Below are positions 56,201-64,000 of a stretch of 64,000 nt of DNA, in pieces (position 1 is the first letter of the stretch; every line of letters starts with the position of its first letter). The notes under the pieces were generated by a model. It was not told the DNA's origin and did not search any database. It saw only the letters and a program-made list of their open reading frames with translations. This stretch comes from Arcticibacterium sp964021845 (lineage in GTDB: Bacteria; Bacteroidota; Bacteroidia; Cytophagales; Spirosomataceae). Location: assembly GCF_964021845.1 (NCBI RefSeq), contig NZ_CAXHZC010000009.1:1-64000 (forward strand), written 5' to 3'. Made by a program: the position numbers and the translations under genes.

Positions 56201-58611
56201 CTAGTCAACTCTTGAATAGCTTTCAAGTTTCCACTCTGCGATTTAAATAACTTCAATTCTTTACCCCATGTGTCTGGGCCAATACCTTTTAAATTTTGGA
56301 GGAAATTAATGAACCAACTCTTTTCTTTAGAAGATAGACTTGTAAAGTCACGTTCGAAGGTTAATTTTTCAAATGTGAGTTTCCCTTTGATGGGGTTTAA
56401 ATAGTTATCTTCAGAAGTAACGACATCAATTAGTTTAGGGAAATCCGAGTATTTTAATTCAACACCTTTTAAGCCTAAATTATTTAGTATTGTAACAGGA
56501 ATGTTTTCATTAATTCTAAGGAAAAAGTCATCATATTCGGTTATAAAGTTTAATGAATAGATTTCAGATTCAACAGGAATGAAGAATAACTCAAGAGCTA
56601 ATTTACCTAAGACTCCTACATTGTCTTCAACCCATTTTTGATATTTAACTTGGCTTACAATGTCACTTTTTTTGAAATTCAGTTTTAGTATCTCAATGTT
56701 TTCTTCCTTTTCTAAGATTTCTATTAAATAACTAAAGTCAAATAGAGCGATATCTAAATATTGATATTTTAGATAATTGGTGTTTATGCCATCAAGAACT
56801 AAATATTTATCTTCGTTCTGAATAGCATAAAAGACTTCTTCCCCAAATAAACTTGTGAATCCAGTTTCATCTATTATGATTTCAGAGCAAGTCCGCAACT
56901 CGTTTCGATAATCAACTATAAATGCTGTATCCTCAAGAGTTTCTAGGTATATCTCATTGAAAACATTTATTAAGGCCTGTACTTCCTTTTGGTCGGTAAG
57001 TGGTTTCTTTAATAAGAGTGATAAATATTCGGGATGTAGAGAATTCTGGCTTATACCCAATTCAGCAATCTCCTTTAGCCAATTAAGGTATAAGCGTCCA
57101 ATTTTGGCGAATAGGAAAATGTTCCATTCGTTGTCTCCTTGAATACCCTCACGGTTAGAAGAGAGTACAAAGTCTGCATTAACTAAAAAAGGTAGATTAA
57201 TACGTTTTTCTGTTAAAGGTAAATAAGTAAAAAACGAGTTGAAATCTTTATCTAAAAGGTAATCTGGCTCACATCCCAGTTTATTATTAATAATCGGTGC
57301 AGCAAAAGTTATCAGGGTTGATTCTGCGGCAGCTATTTTAGGCGGTATGTTATCAATTTTGTCCTTTCCTTCTTCATCTCTTGATAAAAAGTAGCTTACC
57401 TCTCCATAGTCGTTGACTTCTTCATTACGGAATACTGTAAGACCCTCGTTTTTAAAAGAGTCTTGATTAATCGAAATTTCATCACATTCCTTTTTAAAGT
57501 AAAATCTTTCATATGTATAATCTCTTCCTTTTTGTTTTATAATTTGAACAGGATTTTCACCTTTTTTCCGAATGGTAAGTCCGTTTTTGAAAGATTTAAA
57601 GACTTTTATATGCCGTAAGAATAATAGAAAAACGGGGTTTTCAGCTATAGTATCTACAGCTTCAAGATAATCCTCGATTACTTTACGATTAATTTTTAGT
57701 GCTATACCAACATTATTATTGTATTCAACTAATCGGCTATTATTTAACTCACTGGCTATTTCGTTTTTCCAAATAGGTAAGAGCTGCCAGGGTACATCTT
57801 TATTGCCGTTGAAACTTTTTGCTTCGGCTTCCCACTTTCGCTTGTGTCGAGAAATTAGTTGGGGAGCAATTTTATAATCTTCTCTATCAAAATAAAATGT
57901 ATCAAAGTCTTTGTATGCGGAATATTCTCGGTCAAATTGAAATATAAAGCCTCCCGACTTTATAATTACTTCGCTGCTATCTGTGAATACAGATTTAAAG
58001 CCAATACCCTTATAACCAGTTTTCTTCTTGTCATTTTTTTTAGTGCTTTGAGCGGCACTTGTAATAGCACCGACATCACTCTTACTAAAAGGGAGACCAT
58101 TATGCATGATTAACAAATATTCATGATGTGTATCAATATGAAATTTGAGTTCTTCTCCGGCTGGTGCATCATCAGCATTTTGTAAAAGCTCGAAAATCAT
58201 TCGCTCTTTAGAAGAATACATTCCTTTGCCGATTTCACGTAAGAGGTTGGCAATGATTTTGTTGGACTCGGGTCGGTCTAATCTGTTATACCTATCAAAA
58301 ACTATTTCTTCATATGGATTCTTGTCTGATTTAAGAGGAGGGTTGTTGAATAAATCTATATTCGGAAGCTGATTCTCGCCTTTTATGAAAATACTAAACT
58401 CATAATATTTCCCCTCCTTAAATCCATCATTTCTAAAGCCTAACCATACATTCTCACGGTTTCCTTTTTCATTAATAAGTAAATTACCTTCGGATTTAGA
58501 AATAACATTAGTAAATACAAATGCGTTATTATTTGTTTGAATAAAGCGGCCGTAGAAACGATTTTCCTCAATACTATTTTTCTCTAGATATAGCTGAAGT
58601 GGTGTGCTCAT
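53272..58611 (-). CDS. Giant GHKL (sacsin-N-like) ATPase
   Basis: 1779 residues. The ATPase of the GHKL fold sits at about 125-260: N-box RMIFELLQNADDAP (N near 144), a HNGLPFSKSDVGAI segment, and STKKN followed by GYKGIGFKSVF (about 200), as in the N-terminal ATP-binding domain of sacsin and related large proteins. The remaining 1500 residues show no recognised domain apart from a C-terminal stretch (about 1660-1740, EFYKDWNVAALVKALIYLP, LIMGRSAANGLLYLT). It is coupled to the helicase downstream; 84 bases separate it from the DUF499 gene upstream. It may be a sensor or chaperone-like component of an anti-phage system; no named system is matched. Confidence 0.8.
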   Translation of the reverse strand: MSTPLQLYLEKNSIEENRFYGRFIQTNNNAFVFTNVISKSEGNLLINEKGNRENVWLGFRNDGFKEGKYYEFSIFIKGENQLPNIDLFNNPPLKSDKNPYEEIVFDRYNRLDRPESNKIIANLLREIGKGMYSSKERMIFELLQNADDAPAGEELKFHIDTHHEYLLIMHNGLPFSKSDVGAITSAAQSTKKNDKKKTGYKGIGFKSVFTDSSEVIIKSGGFIFQFDREYSAYKDFDTFYFDREDYKIAPQLISRHKRKWEAEAKSFNGNKDVPWQLLPIWKNEIASELNNSRLVEYNNNVGIALKINRKVIEDYLEAVDTIAENPVFLLFLRHIKVFKSFKNGLTIRKKGENPVQIIKQKGRDYTYERFYFKKECDEISINQDSFKNEGLTVFRNEEVNDYGEVSYFLSRDEEGKDKIDNIPPKIAAAESTLITFAAPIINNKLGCEPDYLLDKDFNSFFTYLPLTEKRINLPFLVNADFVLSSNREGIQGDNEWNIFLFAKIGRLYLNWLKEIAELGISQNSLHPEYLSLLLKKPLTDQKEVQALINVFNEIYLETLEDTAFIVDYRNELRTCSEIIIDETGFTSLFGEEVFYAIQNEDKYLVLDGINTNYLKYQYLDIALFDFSYLIEILEKEENIEILKLNFKKSDIVSQVKYQKWVEDNVGVLGKLALELFFIPVESEIYSLNFITEYDDFFLRINENIPVTILNNLGLKGVELKYSDFPKLIDVVTSEDNYLNPIKGKLTFEKLTFERDFTSLSSKEKSWFINFLQNLKGIGPDTWGKELKLFKSQSGNLKAIQELTSNASETIPNWLNEFIIDRDEERTLSAKVLDELIPRADIFDTIICNPSNFTSITELVDVPKELDSFYTYCLECYEEIPETERRNISNIPWLYNERNNTFQLANELYFPVGLHKAKESEYKRYALLIEENTALLIPHHSSVELKKTFKLGGNTDNIQGHIPRNMGLSLEDSNLLLDFLKVNKEDNFLLHSYFEETEGTYFHHETARIRTYFSKNKNLISLIEDIDDSNLILLPNDLYQTGLETIGLLEGEELIEYLLDINYGNIAFVDFLYPYKAKETLCSKFIANISAFNINSQAEYSKSSPEFKVIELVLGQEKEKITQFRQIIILDGELLSEKSVSDDIWFPTIKKELKLRLSDLFPSDFEGNAYSLNQMLELFSGVGKVSELKELFKVRKYRFKDEIAKKLLETTDKRFSAKDCTFWHFYMLETGEVDILSESTTFLDLFESNRVLYEEECIKFLDYCVLESIENPFDFFSFPDFVPAEKIWSEKYALESELVPNWLKTWISGNDSKISYLTNSVVGLNHDESNVVKFRIGVEDNNKSAQDITRSLLSDLQLRNSLIWLKENTRSIQLSSVSLKNIYETFEERNVSIKTLLIPVIIEGQVVLKSWNKDDIYHLENSKWEEYVPDIIKAINHNDQFVLNEVLPSSFTIELDAIEEGFLEVLDTNKLIASDKLEELNLGFYQSLKNHANASIIKVYNDTTLPYRFRYHDIIDVEVDLKIDYEVLETGEIIVCQNQIENIPEVIRSELNNDFFTSLLEKKFGSEKNESFQEIDLSKSDYQFSPEEVDALNVLFDGQPPEEFYKDWNVAALVKALIYLPQIGYDVTEAKKLLAESHKYAQLESVFINGDSESEYLIMGRSAANGLLYLTTQAWERLKGNKVHLFVNFGGTQKVFQNQQAVLDYAMESSDFQIMRIMTEPTAENINDVLSGNFDKKKVWLVFKMKSDEKIDHLFKRWEPNDKFDTDSNREGITPDENMI

Positions 58612-58695
58612 GTTTTAGTTGTGGTTTTGTAAAATGATTTGTTTTATAGGGTATGGTAAAGTTTTTGAAAAGGATGTTTAAAAGTTAGCTTTTCA

Positions 58696-61600
58696 TCATT
58701 CCTCTTCAAAATTAAGTCCGAGCTGCTTGGCGGATTCCTTTACAATTTTGTATTCATGACTAGCATCTGTCAGTGGCTTAGCTGCGGTAGAATTTGCTTT
58801 TATTTTGATTTCTATTTCAATATTATTCTGAGCTAATGGCATTATGAAACTATTGAATAGTTGGGTATAGTTCTCTAATGCTACTTTTCCTGATACTGTC
58901 AAAGATTTTATATTTCTATCTGAAGCATGAGCTGGCTCAGCCGCAACATTCAAAGTAGTGCTTGTAGGAACGGTAAGTGGTGTTTCCTCTTTTTCGCTAA
59001 TTGAATCTCCGCCTACTTGTTCCTTAGGTACTGGCCTTAGAGAGTTGTCTATTAACCAATAAGTTTCATCTTTTACATCAAAAAATGGAACAGACTCTTG
59101 AAAGAAATATCGGGTGAAGTTATTTTGCTCGCCTTCGCCTGTAGCAATAGTATATGCCCCATTTTCACAGTACTTTCTTAAGCTTTGAGTTACGGATTCC
59201 GCATTTGTAATCATTGGCTTATCATCAAAACGCAAGAAAGCCTCATAGATGTCTTTAGCCTTAACTGACTGTTCGGCGGTCGGAAGTAAATTATTTTTTC
59301 TAAGGGTATTTAAGCCTATAGACTCTAAAAGCCACTCTTCCTCCATGAGCGTACTTAAAACAGTAGTGTTTATTTGGCTATCTATACTGTCCTTAAATTG
59401 TTTGATGGCCACTGTTGAAATATCTGATTTGACAGAATATTTAGCTACCAAAGAATAGGCTGGTACTAAAGAAACTTCGGATTGTTGAGAGGCATCATTC
59501 ATTCTCTTTTTTAAATCTTCTCTTTGTTCTTTTTCGAGTTGTCCCTGATATTCTGAACTTATTTTATTACACGCTAGGTATTCTCTTACTTCGGTTTGTA
59601 ACCTGCTTATTCCTACTTCTGAGCAAAGTAGAAAAAGAATAGTATTACGGTAAATACGTTCACTATTTCCTTTTTTAGTTGCTATTTTTTCAATTAGTGC
59701 TTTTGTCGTTTTTGAAACTTCGTTTGGGTTTGCGAGATGCTGAGGACTAAGAATTAGTAATGTAGGTTTAGTTTGCTCTGGAATATCTTCTGAAGGATTT
59801 ACTAGAGTATTAAAGAATTGTACATTTTTTGATTTAGCAGTTAACCTATCAATAATTTCAGCAGTGATATCTACATCCTTGATGTCTCCTTTTGCTTTAT
59901 TAATTAATATATTAATATTGGGCTTGGTATTGAACCAATACCTTTTGCTAGCTCCTCCTGCTTGTGCATAATATAAGTAATAGGCATTGCTTTCTAGTTC
60001 GTCTAAAGCTCCATTTACATTGTTATGATTAAAGCCTCTTGGAGTAAGTAAACTAAGTTTCAATTCTGGTACAGAAATCCCCTTATTAGCTCCTTCGTTT
60101 CCAAATGAGTTCATGAGGATTACAGACGAAAGAGATTGAGTTAAATTATTGCCTCCATATTCTGCTTTATTACCATCTATCTTAAATGCGTTGCTTGACG
60201 AACCCGCCACATCAGCCGTAATTACCGAATCATAGCCATTCCCGTAGAGCTTTTTTAATTGCCCTGACAGAGCGTCTAAATTGGCGAAATTAACTTGACC
60301 AGGGTGTATTAATAGATTTTCTCCTCTAAGTGAATTTTGACGACTCCAAAGGTCACTAACTATTGCAGCCAGTAAACGCAATACACCTCTTGTTCTTTGG
60401 AAATCATGATGACTGGCCCATTTTACTCTAAAAATATCAATTAGCTCAGGATGAAAAGGATATGATTTTAAAATCTTCTCTTTATACTGTGTCTTAACAG
60501 CGTGACCCGGTAGCTCTGTAAAATGTTGTTCATAAAGCTCCATATATTTCGATGCTACCTGTTCTAAGCTTTTTTGGTCACCAATGTTTTCAAAAAGTCT
60601 TCTTCTTATTACTTCATATATTTCATCATCAGCTACAGGTTGGGTATCAGCTCCTACACGACTTACACGTTTTTGTAGGGAATTAAGAATAGACTGAGCT
60701 TCTGGAGTATTGCCTACCTCTTGTGGTGATGCGGGTAATGTAATCACAGCAACGCAATTATTGGTAGATGCTACTGCCTCTGTAAGCTCTTGCATAAAGC
60801 TTATTGTCTGTTCGGATAGGTTACTTTTGCCCACCGAACGGGCAGATGCTTTTACACAGTAATCAGCTAATTCGTCAATTAAAATTAGTGCTGGAGTACA
60901 TTTCTCTAACACTTTTTTAAAAAGGCCACCAGGAGAGATAAATTGTTCATCATTTAATCGAACAATCTCATACGCATCTTTACCACCTAATTGATAAGCT
61001 AATTCGCCCCAAATAGTTTGAATGCGTATATTATCTGTGGTCATGCGACCATTGGCAGCATCATTTGTGGTATTTGTAAACACAGCTACATTTGCCTCTT
61101 CAAATTGTGGTAAACTGGTATAGTTTATTAGTTCTTTGGCATAAGTAGATTCAGCTAGTTTCTTTCCATTTTTTGCTACATGAAAAAGAGATATCAGGGT
61201 ATGTGTTTTTCCACCACCAAATCCTGTTTGAAGCGAAATTACCGTGTTATTGCCATCTTCAGTGCCATTAAGACCTTTTACTACGGTTCTGGCTATGTTT
61301 TTTAAACCAGCTGTGAAAAAAGTCTTTTCAAAAAAAACGGTACTACTTCTATATATTTCACGGCCATTTCCGAGTGCGACTTCGGCCAAGTTTGCCGCAA
61401 AAACAGATTCGTCTAAACGCCCTGTTTTGATATCTATATGAGGGTTTGCAATGACAAACCAAGGCTGTAATTCAGCACTATTTTCAAGTTTTTTAGGAAC
61501 GGGCTTAATTTCTTCCTTTGCTTCATGTAAATGAGCCAATTCCGTTTCTAAATCCTCCATTTTTACGGCACGCATAATTCGCTTCATATTAATGAATACT

Positions 61601-61950
61601 ATATTGTATTCGTCCGAAGTTATGCTTTGAAAATGAGCCATTTTATTACGGATTTCATTAATGGTCTCAAGTTGAGTAGCCAATTTGTTGACATCTCTAC
61701 CAAAATCATCACGTAGTAGGTCTTTGTACTTTAATACAAAACCCTTTAGGTAGGGGTAATCAACTAATGATTCAGGTTGGGAGCCACTTCTTAGGCCCAT
61801 TTCCCAGTGTTCTTTTTGATTTGGATATAGCGAATCAAAAAACATATCTGGCCACTTGTCTCCTACTTCTTTCATTAAGATAGACACTGTATAAGGTCTA
61901 AACGCTTCTATGAATAGACTAAAGGCTTTGTATAGATTATCTTGTTGCAT
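58696..61950 (-). CDS. Swt1-type HEPN / DUF499 ATPase
   Basis: 1084 residues. The N-terminal 135 residues (LYKAFSLFIEAFRPYTVSIL, then EIRNKMAHFQSI) look like a Swt1-type HEPN domain, whose RNKMAH is a possible Rx4-6H RNase motif. The rest fits DUF499: Walker A TGFGGGKTHTL (about 242-252), Walker B ALILIDELADY (about 354-364), AVITLPASPQE (sensor region), then FHPELIDIFRVKWASHHDFQRTRGVLRLLA. DUF499 ATPases are known mainly from putative defence loci, often near DUF1156 methyltransferases; none is visible here but the operon runs out of the window upstream. It starts one base after the AlbA_2 gene's stop. Confidence 0.8.
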   Translation of the reverse strand: MQQDNLYKAFSLFIEAFRPYTVSILMKEVGDKWPDMFFDSLYPNQKEHWEMGLRSGSQPESLVDYPYLKGFVLKYKDLLRDDFGRDVNKLATQLETINEIRNKMAHFQSITSDEYNIVFINMKRIMRAVKMEDLETELAHLHEAKEEIKPVPKKLENSAELQPWFVIANPHIDIKTGRLDESVFAANLAEVALGNGREIYRSSTVFFEKTFFTAGLKNIARTVVKGLNGTEDGNNTVISLQTGFGGGKTHTLISLFHVAKNGKKLAESTYAKELINYTSLPQFEEANVAVFTNTTNDAANGRMTTDNIRIQTIWGELAYQLGGKDAYEIVRLNDEQFISPGGLFKKVLEKCTPALILIDELADYCVKASARSVGKSNLSEQTISFMQELTEAVASTNNCVAVITLPASPQEVGNTPEAQSILNSLQKRVSRVGADTQPVADDEIYEVIRRRLFENIGDQKSLEQVASKYMELYEQHFTELPGHAVKTQYKEKILKSYPFHPELIDIFRVKWASHHDFQRTRGVLRLLAAIVSDLWSRQNSLRGENLLIHPGQVNFANLDALSGQLKKLYGNGYDSVITADVAGSSSNAFKIDGNKAEYGGNNLTQSLSSVILMNSFGNEGANKGISVPELKLSLLTPRGFNHNNVNGALDELESNAYYLYYAQAGGASKRYWFNTKPNINILINKAKGDIKDVDITAEIIDRLTAKSKNVQFFNTLVNPSEDIPEQTKPTLLILSPQHLANPNEVSKTTKALIEKIATKKGNSERIYRNTILFLLCSEVGISRLQTEVREYLACNKISSEYQGQLEKEQREDLKKRMNDASQQSEVSLVPAYSLVAKYSVKSDISTVAIKQFKDSIDSQINTTVLSTLMEEEWLLESIGLNTLRKNNLLPTAEQSVKAKDIYEAFLRFDDKPMITNAESVTQSLRKYCENGAYTIATGEGEQNNFTRYFFQESVPFFDVKDETYWLIDNSLRPVPKEQVGGDSISEKEETPLTVPTSTTLNVAAEPAHASDRNIKSLTVSGKVALENYTQLFNSFIMPLAQNNIEIEIKIKANSTAAKPLTDASHEYKIVKESAKQLGLNFEEE

Positions 61951-61951
61951 T

Positions 61952-63436
61952 TTATTTCTTTTTTAGGATTGCCAAAAACACCTTTCCTTTTTCTGTTATT
62001 CTATTTTTCTGATTTGGGTCATTTAGCTCACCCTCACTTCTTTCAATCAACTGGTCACTTTCAAGCTTTCGTATGATGTTTGCTAAATGACCTGATATTT
62101 GCTTCTGCTTAAATTTTAAAGAAATTTCTTTCCTGCTAAGCTCCTCTTTATTTAGAAATTGTAACGTTTTACTATACAGTGTTTTCTTTTTCAACTCAGA
62201 CTGTAACTCAGACTGTAACTCAGACTGTAACTCAGACTGTAACTCAGACTGTAACTCCTGCTGCAACTCCTGCTGTTGCTTGTATTCTGTATTAGTGTAT
62301 TGTACTTGTAGTGCTATGCCTTTCTCTTCCCAGCTATACTTTATCTCTTTATAATCTCGAAGTTCATCTGCTATTTGTTTAAGACCGTTACCCCATTGGT
62401 CTATTACCCCCATTTTCTTAAATACTGGTGCTATTAATTTATTTCTAACATCAGATTGACGTGCTTCTAAATCATCAAAATCTATAGATGGTAAAAGTTT
62501 ACCTGCACTAGTAATTTCTACCATGTCGTCGTAAATGGCAATCTTAATATCTTTACCTGTAAGTGAGTAATCTCTATGAACTACTGCATTACGAATAGTC
62601 TCTCTTATAGCTATAATAGGATATTGCCAACGCTCTTCTGTATAAACACCATTTACTACAGCACCTTTGTTTATATGGCGTAGTACAAACTCATAAGCAA
62701 GTTCTGCCTGAACAGCTATATTGCCCTCAAAAGTTTTTTTATCAATAAAAACTGCTGAACTAGTTCCTTTAAATCTTGCACATTCTATTTTGGCGTAAGG
62801 AAACAGCTGTCGTTTACTTTCTGCATCTGCAAATAAGAGTAAGGCATTGGTTGGCATAAGTTTTCCCTGCACCTCCTTTGTAAGGCCAAGTTTCTTTAGT
62901 GTATTTGGAGTAATGGCTTCACCCGTTTTCTCTAAAAACAATTGGCTAAATTCTTTTAATTCAATATCCTCAGGTTCAATATCAAAAACGATTTCATCAT
63001 CAAATGAAATATTGCGTCTTTGACGCTCTAGCTCGGCTATGATTTCTACATCCGCTTGCCTGCTAGACGAACCAACTCTTATGTACGTTCCTTCGTTTTT
63101 CCCTTTGGATTTAAGGAAATAAGGTAATTGGCTGCCCCGATGAATTTTTACTCGTAAAACAGATTTAGATTTATCAGAAATAATTGAGATGTCTGGAAGA
63201 ATAACAGGATGACAATGGGAATGAATTATGTTAGCTATCTGCTCCTCTAATTCCATCACATCTCCCTTCACACCAAGTATCTCTCTAGGCTTATCTTTTA
63301 TACCAATAAACAATTCTCCGCCAGCATCATTAGCAAAGGCCACAATGGTCTTAGCCAAGTCTATGGCTTTGGGCAAACTCTCTTTAAACTCTAGTCGTCT
63401 ACCTTCGGGTAATTGTATGATATCTTTTAATTGCAT
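61952..63436 (-). CDS. AlbA_2 (Schlafen-like) protein with RecG-type C-terminal domain
   Basis: 494 residues. The AlbA_2 domain is at about 8-125 (GRRLEFKESLP, IVAFANDAGGELFIGIKD, TYIRVGSSSRQAD). A HATPase_c_4/RecG-C-like region (about 270-375) has ETIRNAVVHRDYSLTG and GNGLKQIADELRD. A Q/E-rich linker of QSEL repeats (five 12-bp units, two diverged ones) joins a winged-helix end (ISLKFKQKQISGHLANIIRKL). Such proteins are putative nucleic-acid-binding regulators or effectors. The start overlaps the upstream gene's stop by one base, and the DUF499 gene follows after one base, so all are co-translated. Confidence 0.85.
   Translation of the reverse strand: MQLKDIIQLPEGRRLEFKESLPKAIDLAKTIVAFANDAGGELFIGIKDKPREILGVKGDVMELEEQIANIIHSHCHPVILPDISIISDKSKSVLRVKIHRGSQLPYFLKSKGKNEGTYIRVGSSSRQADVEIIAELERQRRNISFDDEIVFDIEPEDIELKEFSQLFLEKTGEAITPNTLKKLGLTKEVQGKLMPTNALLLFADAESKRQLFPYAKIECARFKGTSSAVFIDKKTFEGNIAVQAELAYEFVLRHINKGAVVNGVYTEERWQYPIIAIRETIRNAVVHRDYSLTGKDIKIAIYDDMVEITSAGKLLPSIDFDDLEARQSDVRNKLIAPVFKKMGVIDQWGNGLKQIADELRDYKEIKYSWEEKGIALQVQYTNTEYKQQQELQQELQSELQSELQSELQSELQSELKKKTLYSKTLQFLNKEELSRKEISLKFKQKQISGHLANIIRKLESDQLIERSEGELNDPNQKNRITEKGKVFLAILKKK
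62193..62276 (-). repeat. 12-bp tandem repeat in the AlbA_2 gene
   Basis: Five perfect copies of AACTCAGACTGT (plus-strand reading, 62193-62252) are followed by two diverged 12-base copies (62253-62276). They encode QSEL and QQEL units. As the period is a multiple of three, slippage would change the linker length without breaking the frame. Confidence 0.92.
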
Positions 63437-64000
63437 TAAAAATCAATATGTTGTCCAATGTGGCCAACTAATATTTTGCCATTTTCTATATCTGGGTCGC
63501 TCTCATAAAAATAAATTCTATTTTTATAATATGTATTATCCCCGACTTTGTCACTTTGATTAAACTTCATATGAGGTTCACAACACACTTTTTTTAGACC
63601 ATTAACTGTAGAAAACTCAAATGTCATATTTGGTTTATGTTTTAGATTTCCTTCTGGTGTAACATCAATTCCAACGGAAGCACTAAAAGTTAGTAAGTCT
63701 CTTTTCCTAACATAGCTTTTCTCTAAATAATATGGTAAAGTATCATTTAAACATGAGAGACCTTTTACAAAGGATTGTGTGAAATTAATCCAACCACCAT
63801 CTGTTTTATCAATTTCCATTTTTACCCTAGTATGAATATGAATGTAAGGGAAGTTTTTACGACATTCATCAATAAAATAATAAGGCTCACAAGGGTATTT
63901 CCCCAAAAAATATCTGTGAAAACTAAACCAAGTTTTAATGTTTGAAATTGTATATTTTTCTAAACCCTTGATAGCCTTACCCCCATATGATATAAAACCA
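63436..64000 (-). CDS. Unknown protein, partial (start beyond the right edge)
   Basis: The frame is open from the stop at 63436-63438 to the window edge (about 187 visible codons). A TTG at 63904-63906 is not a credible start: in-frame coding sequence (GLEKYTISNIKTWFSFHRYF) continues upstream without a stop. The C-terminus (RIYFYESDPDIENGKILVGHIGQHI) is a beta-rich ending seen in a number of small conflict-associated proteins of unknown function; no family name can be given. It is the most upstream visible gene of the island operon and overlaps the AlbA_2 start (TAATG). Confidence 0.65.
   Translation of the reverse strand, partial: GFISYGGKAIKGLEKYTISNIKTWFSFHRYFLGKYPCEPYYFIDECRKNFPYIHIHTRVKMEIDKTDGGWINFTQSFVKGLSCLNDTLPYYLEKSYVRKRDLLTFSASVGIDVTPEGNLKHKPNMTFEFSTVNGLKKVCCEPHMKFNQSDKVGDNTYYKNRIYFYESDPDIENGKILVGHIGQHIDF

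Noticed and set aside
62193..62276. CRISPR-like short direct repeats
   Set aside because: The 12-bp units are contiguous, without spacers, and lie inside a coding frame.

Overview
The window looks like a chromosomal segment of a Bacteroidota bacterium, probably an aquatic or marine member of the Cytophagales. The base composition is AT-rich. Several promoters fit the Bacteroidota pattern TTG-N17-23-TAnnTTTG. The first protein ends in a gliding-motility/type IX secretion type B C-terminal domain. LytTR regulators, periplasmic-propeller sensor kinases, S1 sulfatases and very large Sec-exported surface proteins dominate. The species cannot be fixed from the sequence.

Layout. (1) 1-5075: 3' part of a giant Cys-rich Ig-like repeat adhesin whose start lies left of the window. 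(2) 5618-9850: an exported M14 carboxypeptidase on the minus strand, tRNA-Glu(TTC), then a repeat-littered stretch with a small membrane protein and a truncated lipoprotein gene. (3) 9851-14173: a GH78 rhamnosidase-like enzyme and an S1 sulfatase. (4) 14267-39935: a cell-surface and signalling block holding a LytTR response regulator with its LytS-type kinase, two stand-alone LytTR proteins each placed 1-2 bases before a large exported protein, a propeller/Y_Y_Y histidine kinase, beta-helix proteins, YadA-head-like proteins, and a small exported protein resembling Hcp. (5) 40216-42211: NhaB antiporter, a YbjQ-family protein and a coupled 37-residue membrane peptide missed by length cut-offs. 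(6) 42483-49941: a sulfatase-GH78 fusion, a nucleoside-hydrolase-like protein and a Tat-exported Gfo/Idh/MocA oxidoreductase, then an alginate-lyase-family pseudogene and a 141-bp duplicate of the fusion gene's 3' end. (7) about 50036-64000: a tyrosine-recombinase gene facing a minus-strand operon of at least five genes (unknown partial gene, AlbA_2/Schlafen-like, Swt1-HEPN/DUF499 ATPase, 1779-aa GHKL ATPase, SF1 helicase). This looks like an integrated conflict or defence island and continues beyond the right edge.

How the parts may work together. Regions 3 and 6 encode enzymes suited to a sulfated, rhamnose-containing polysaccharide such as ulvan; this is inference, and no SusC/SusD pair is present. 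In region 4 three surface-protein transcription units share a 91-bp promoter module. It consists of two different palindromes with centres exactly 42.5 bp apart, then a TTG box 2 bp downstream and a -7-like box 20 bp further on, with identical geometry in all three copies. The first unit starts with a LytTR gene, so a local, possibly autoregulated surface-protein regulon is the simplest reading. This module and the five-gene island are the two items most worth following up.
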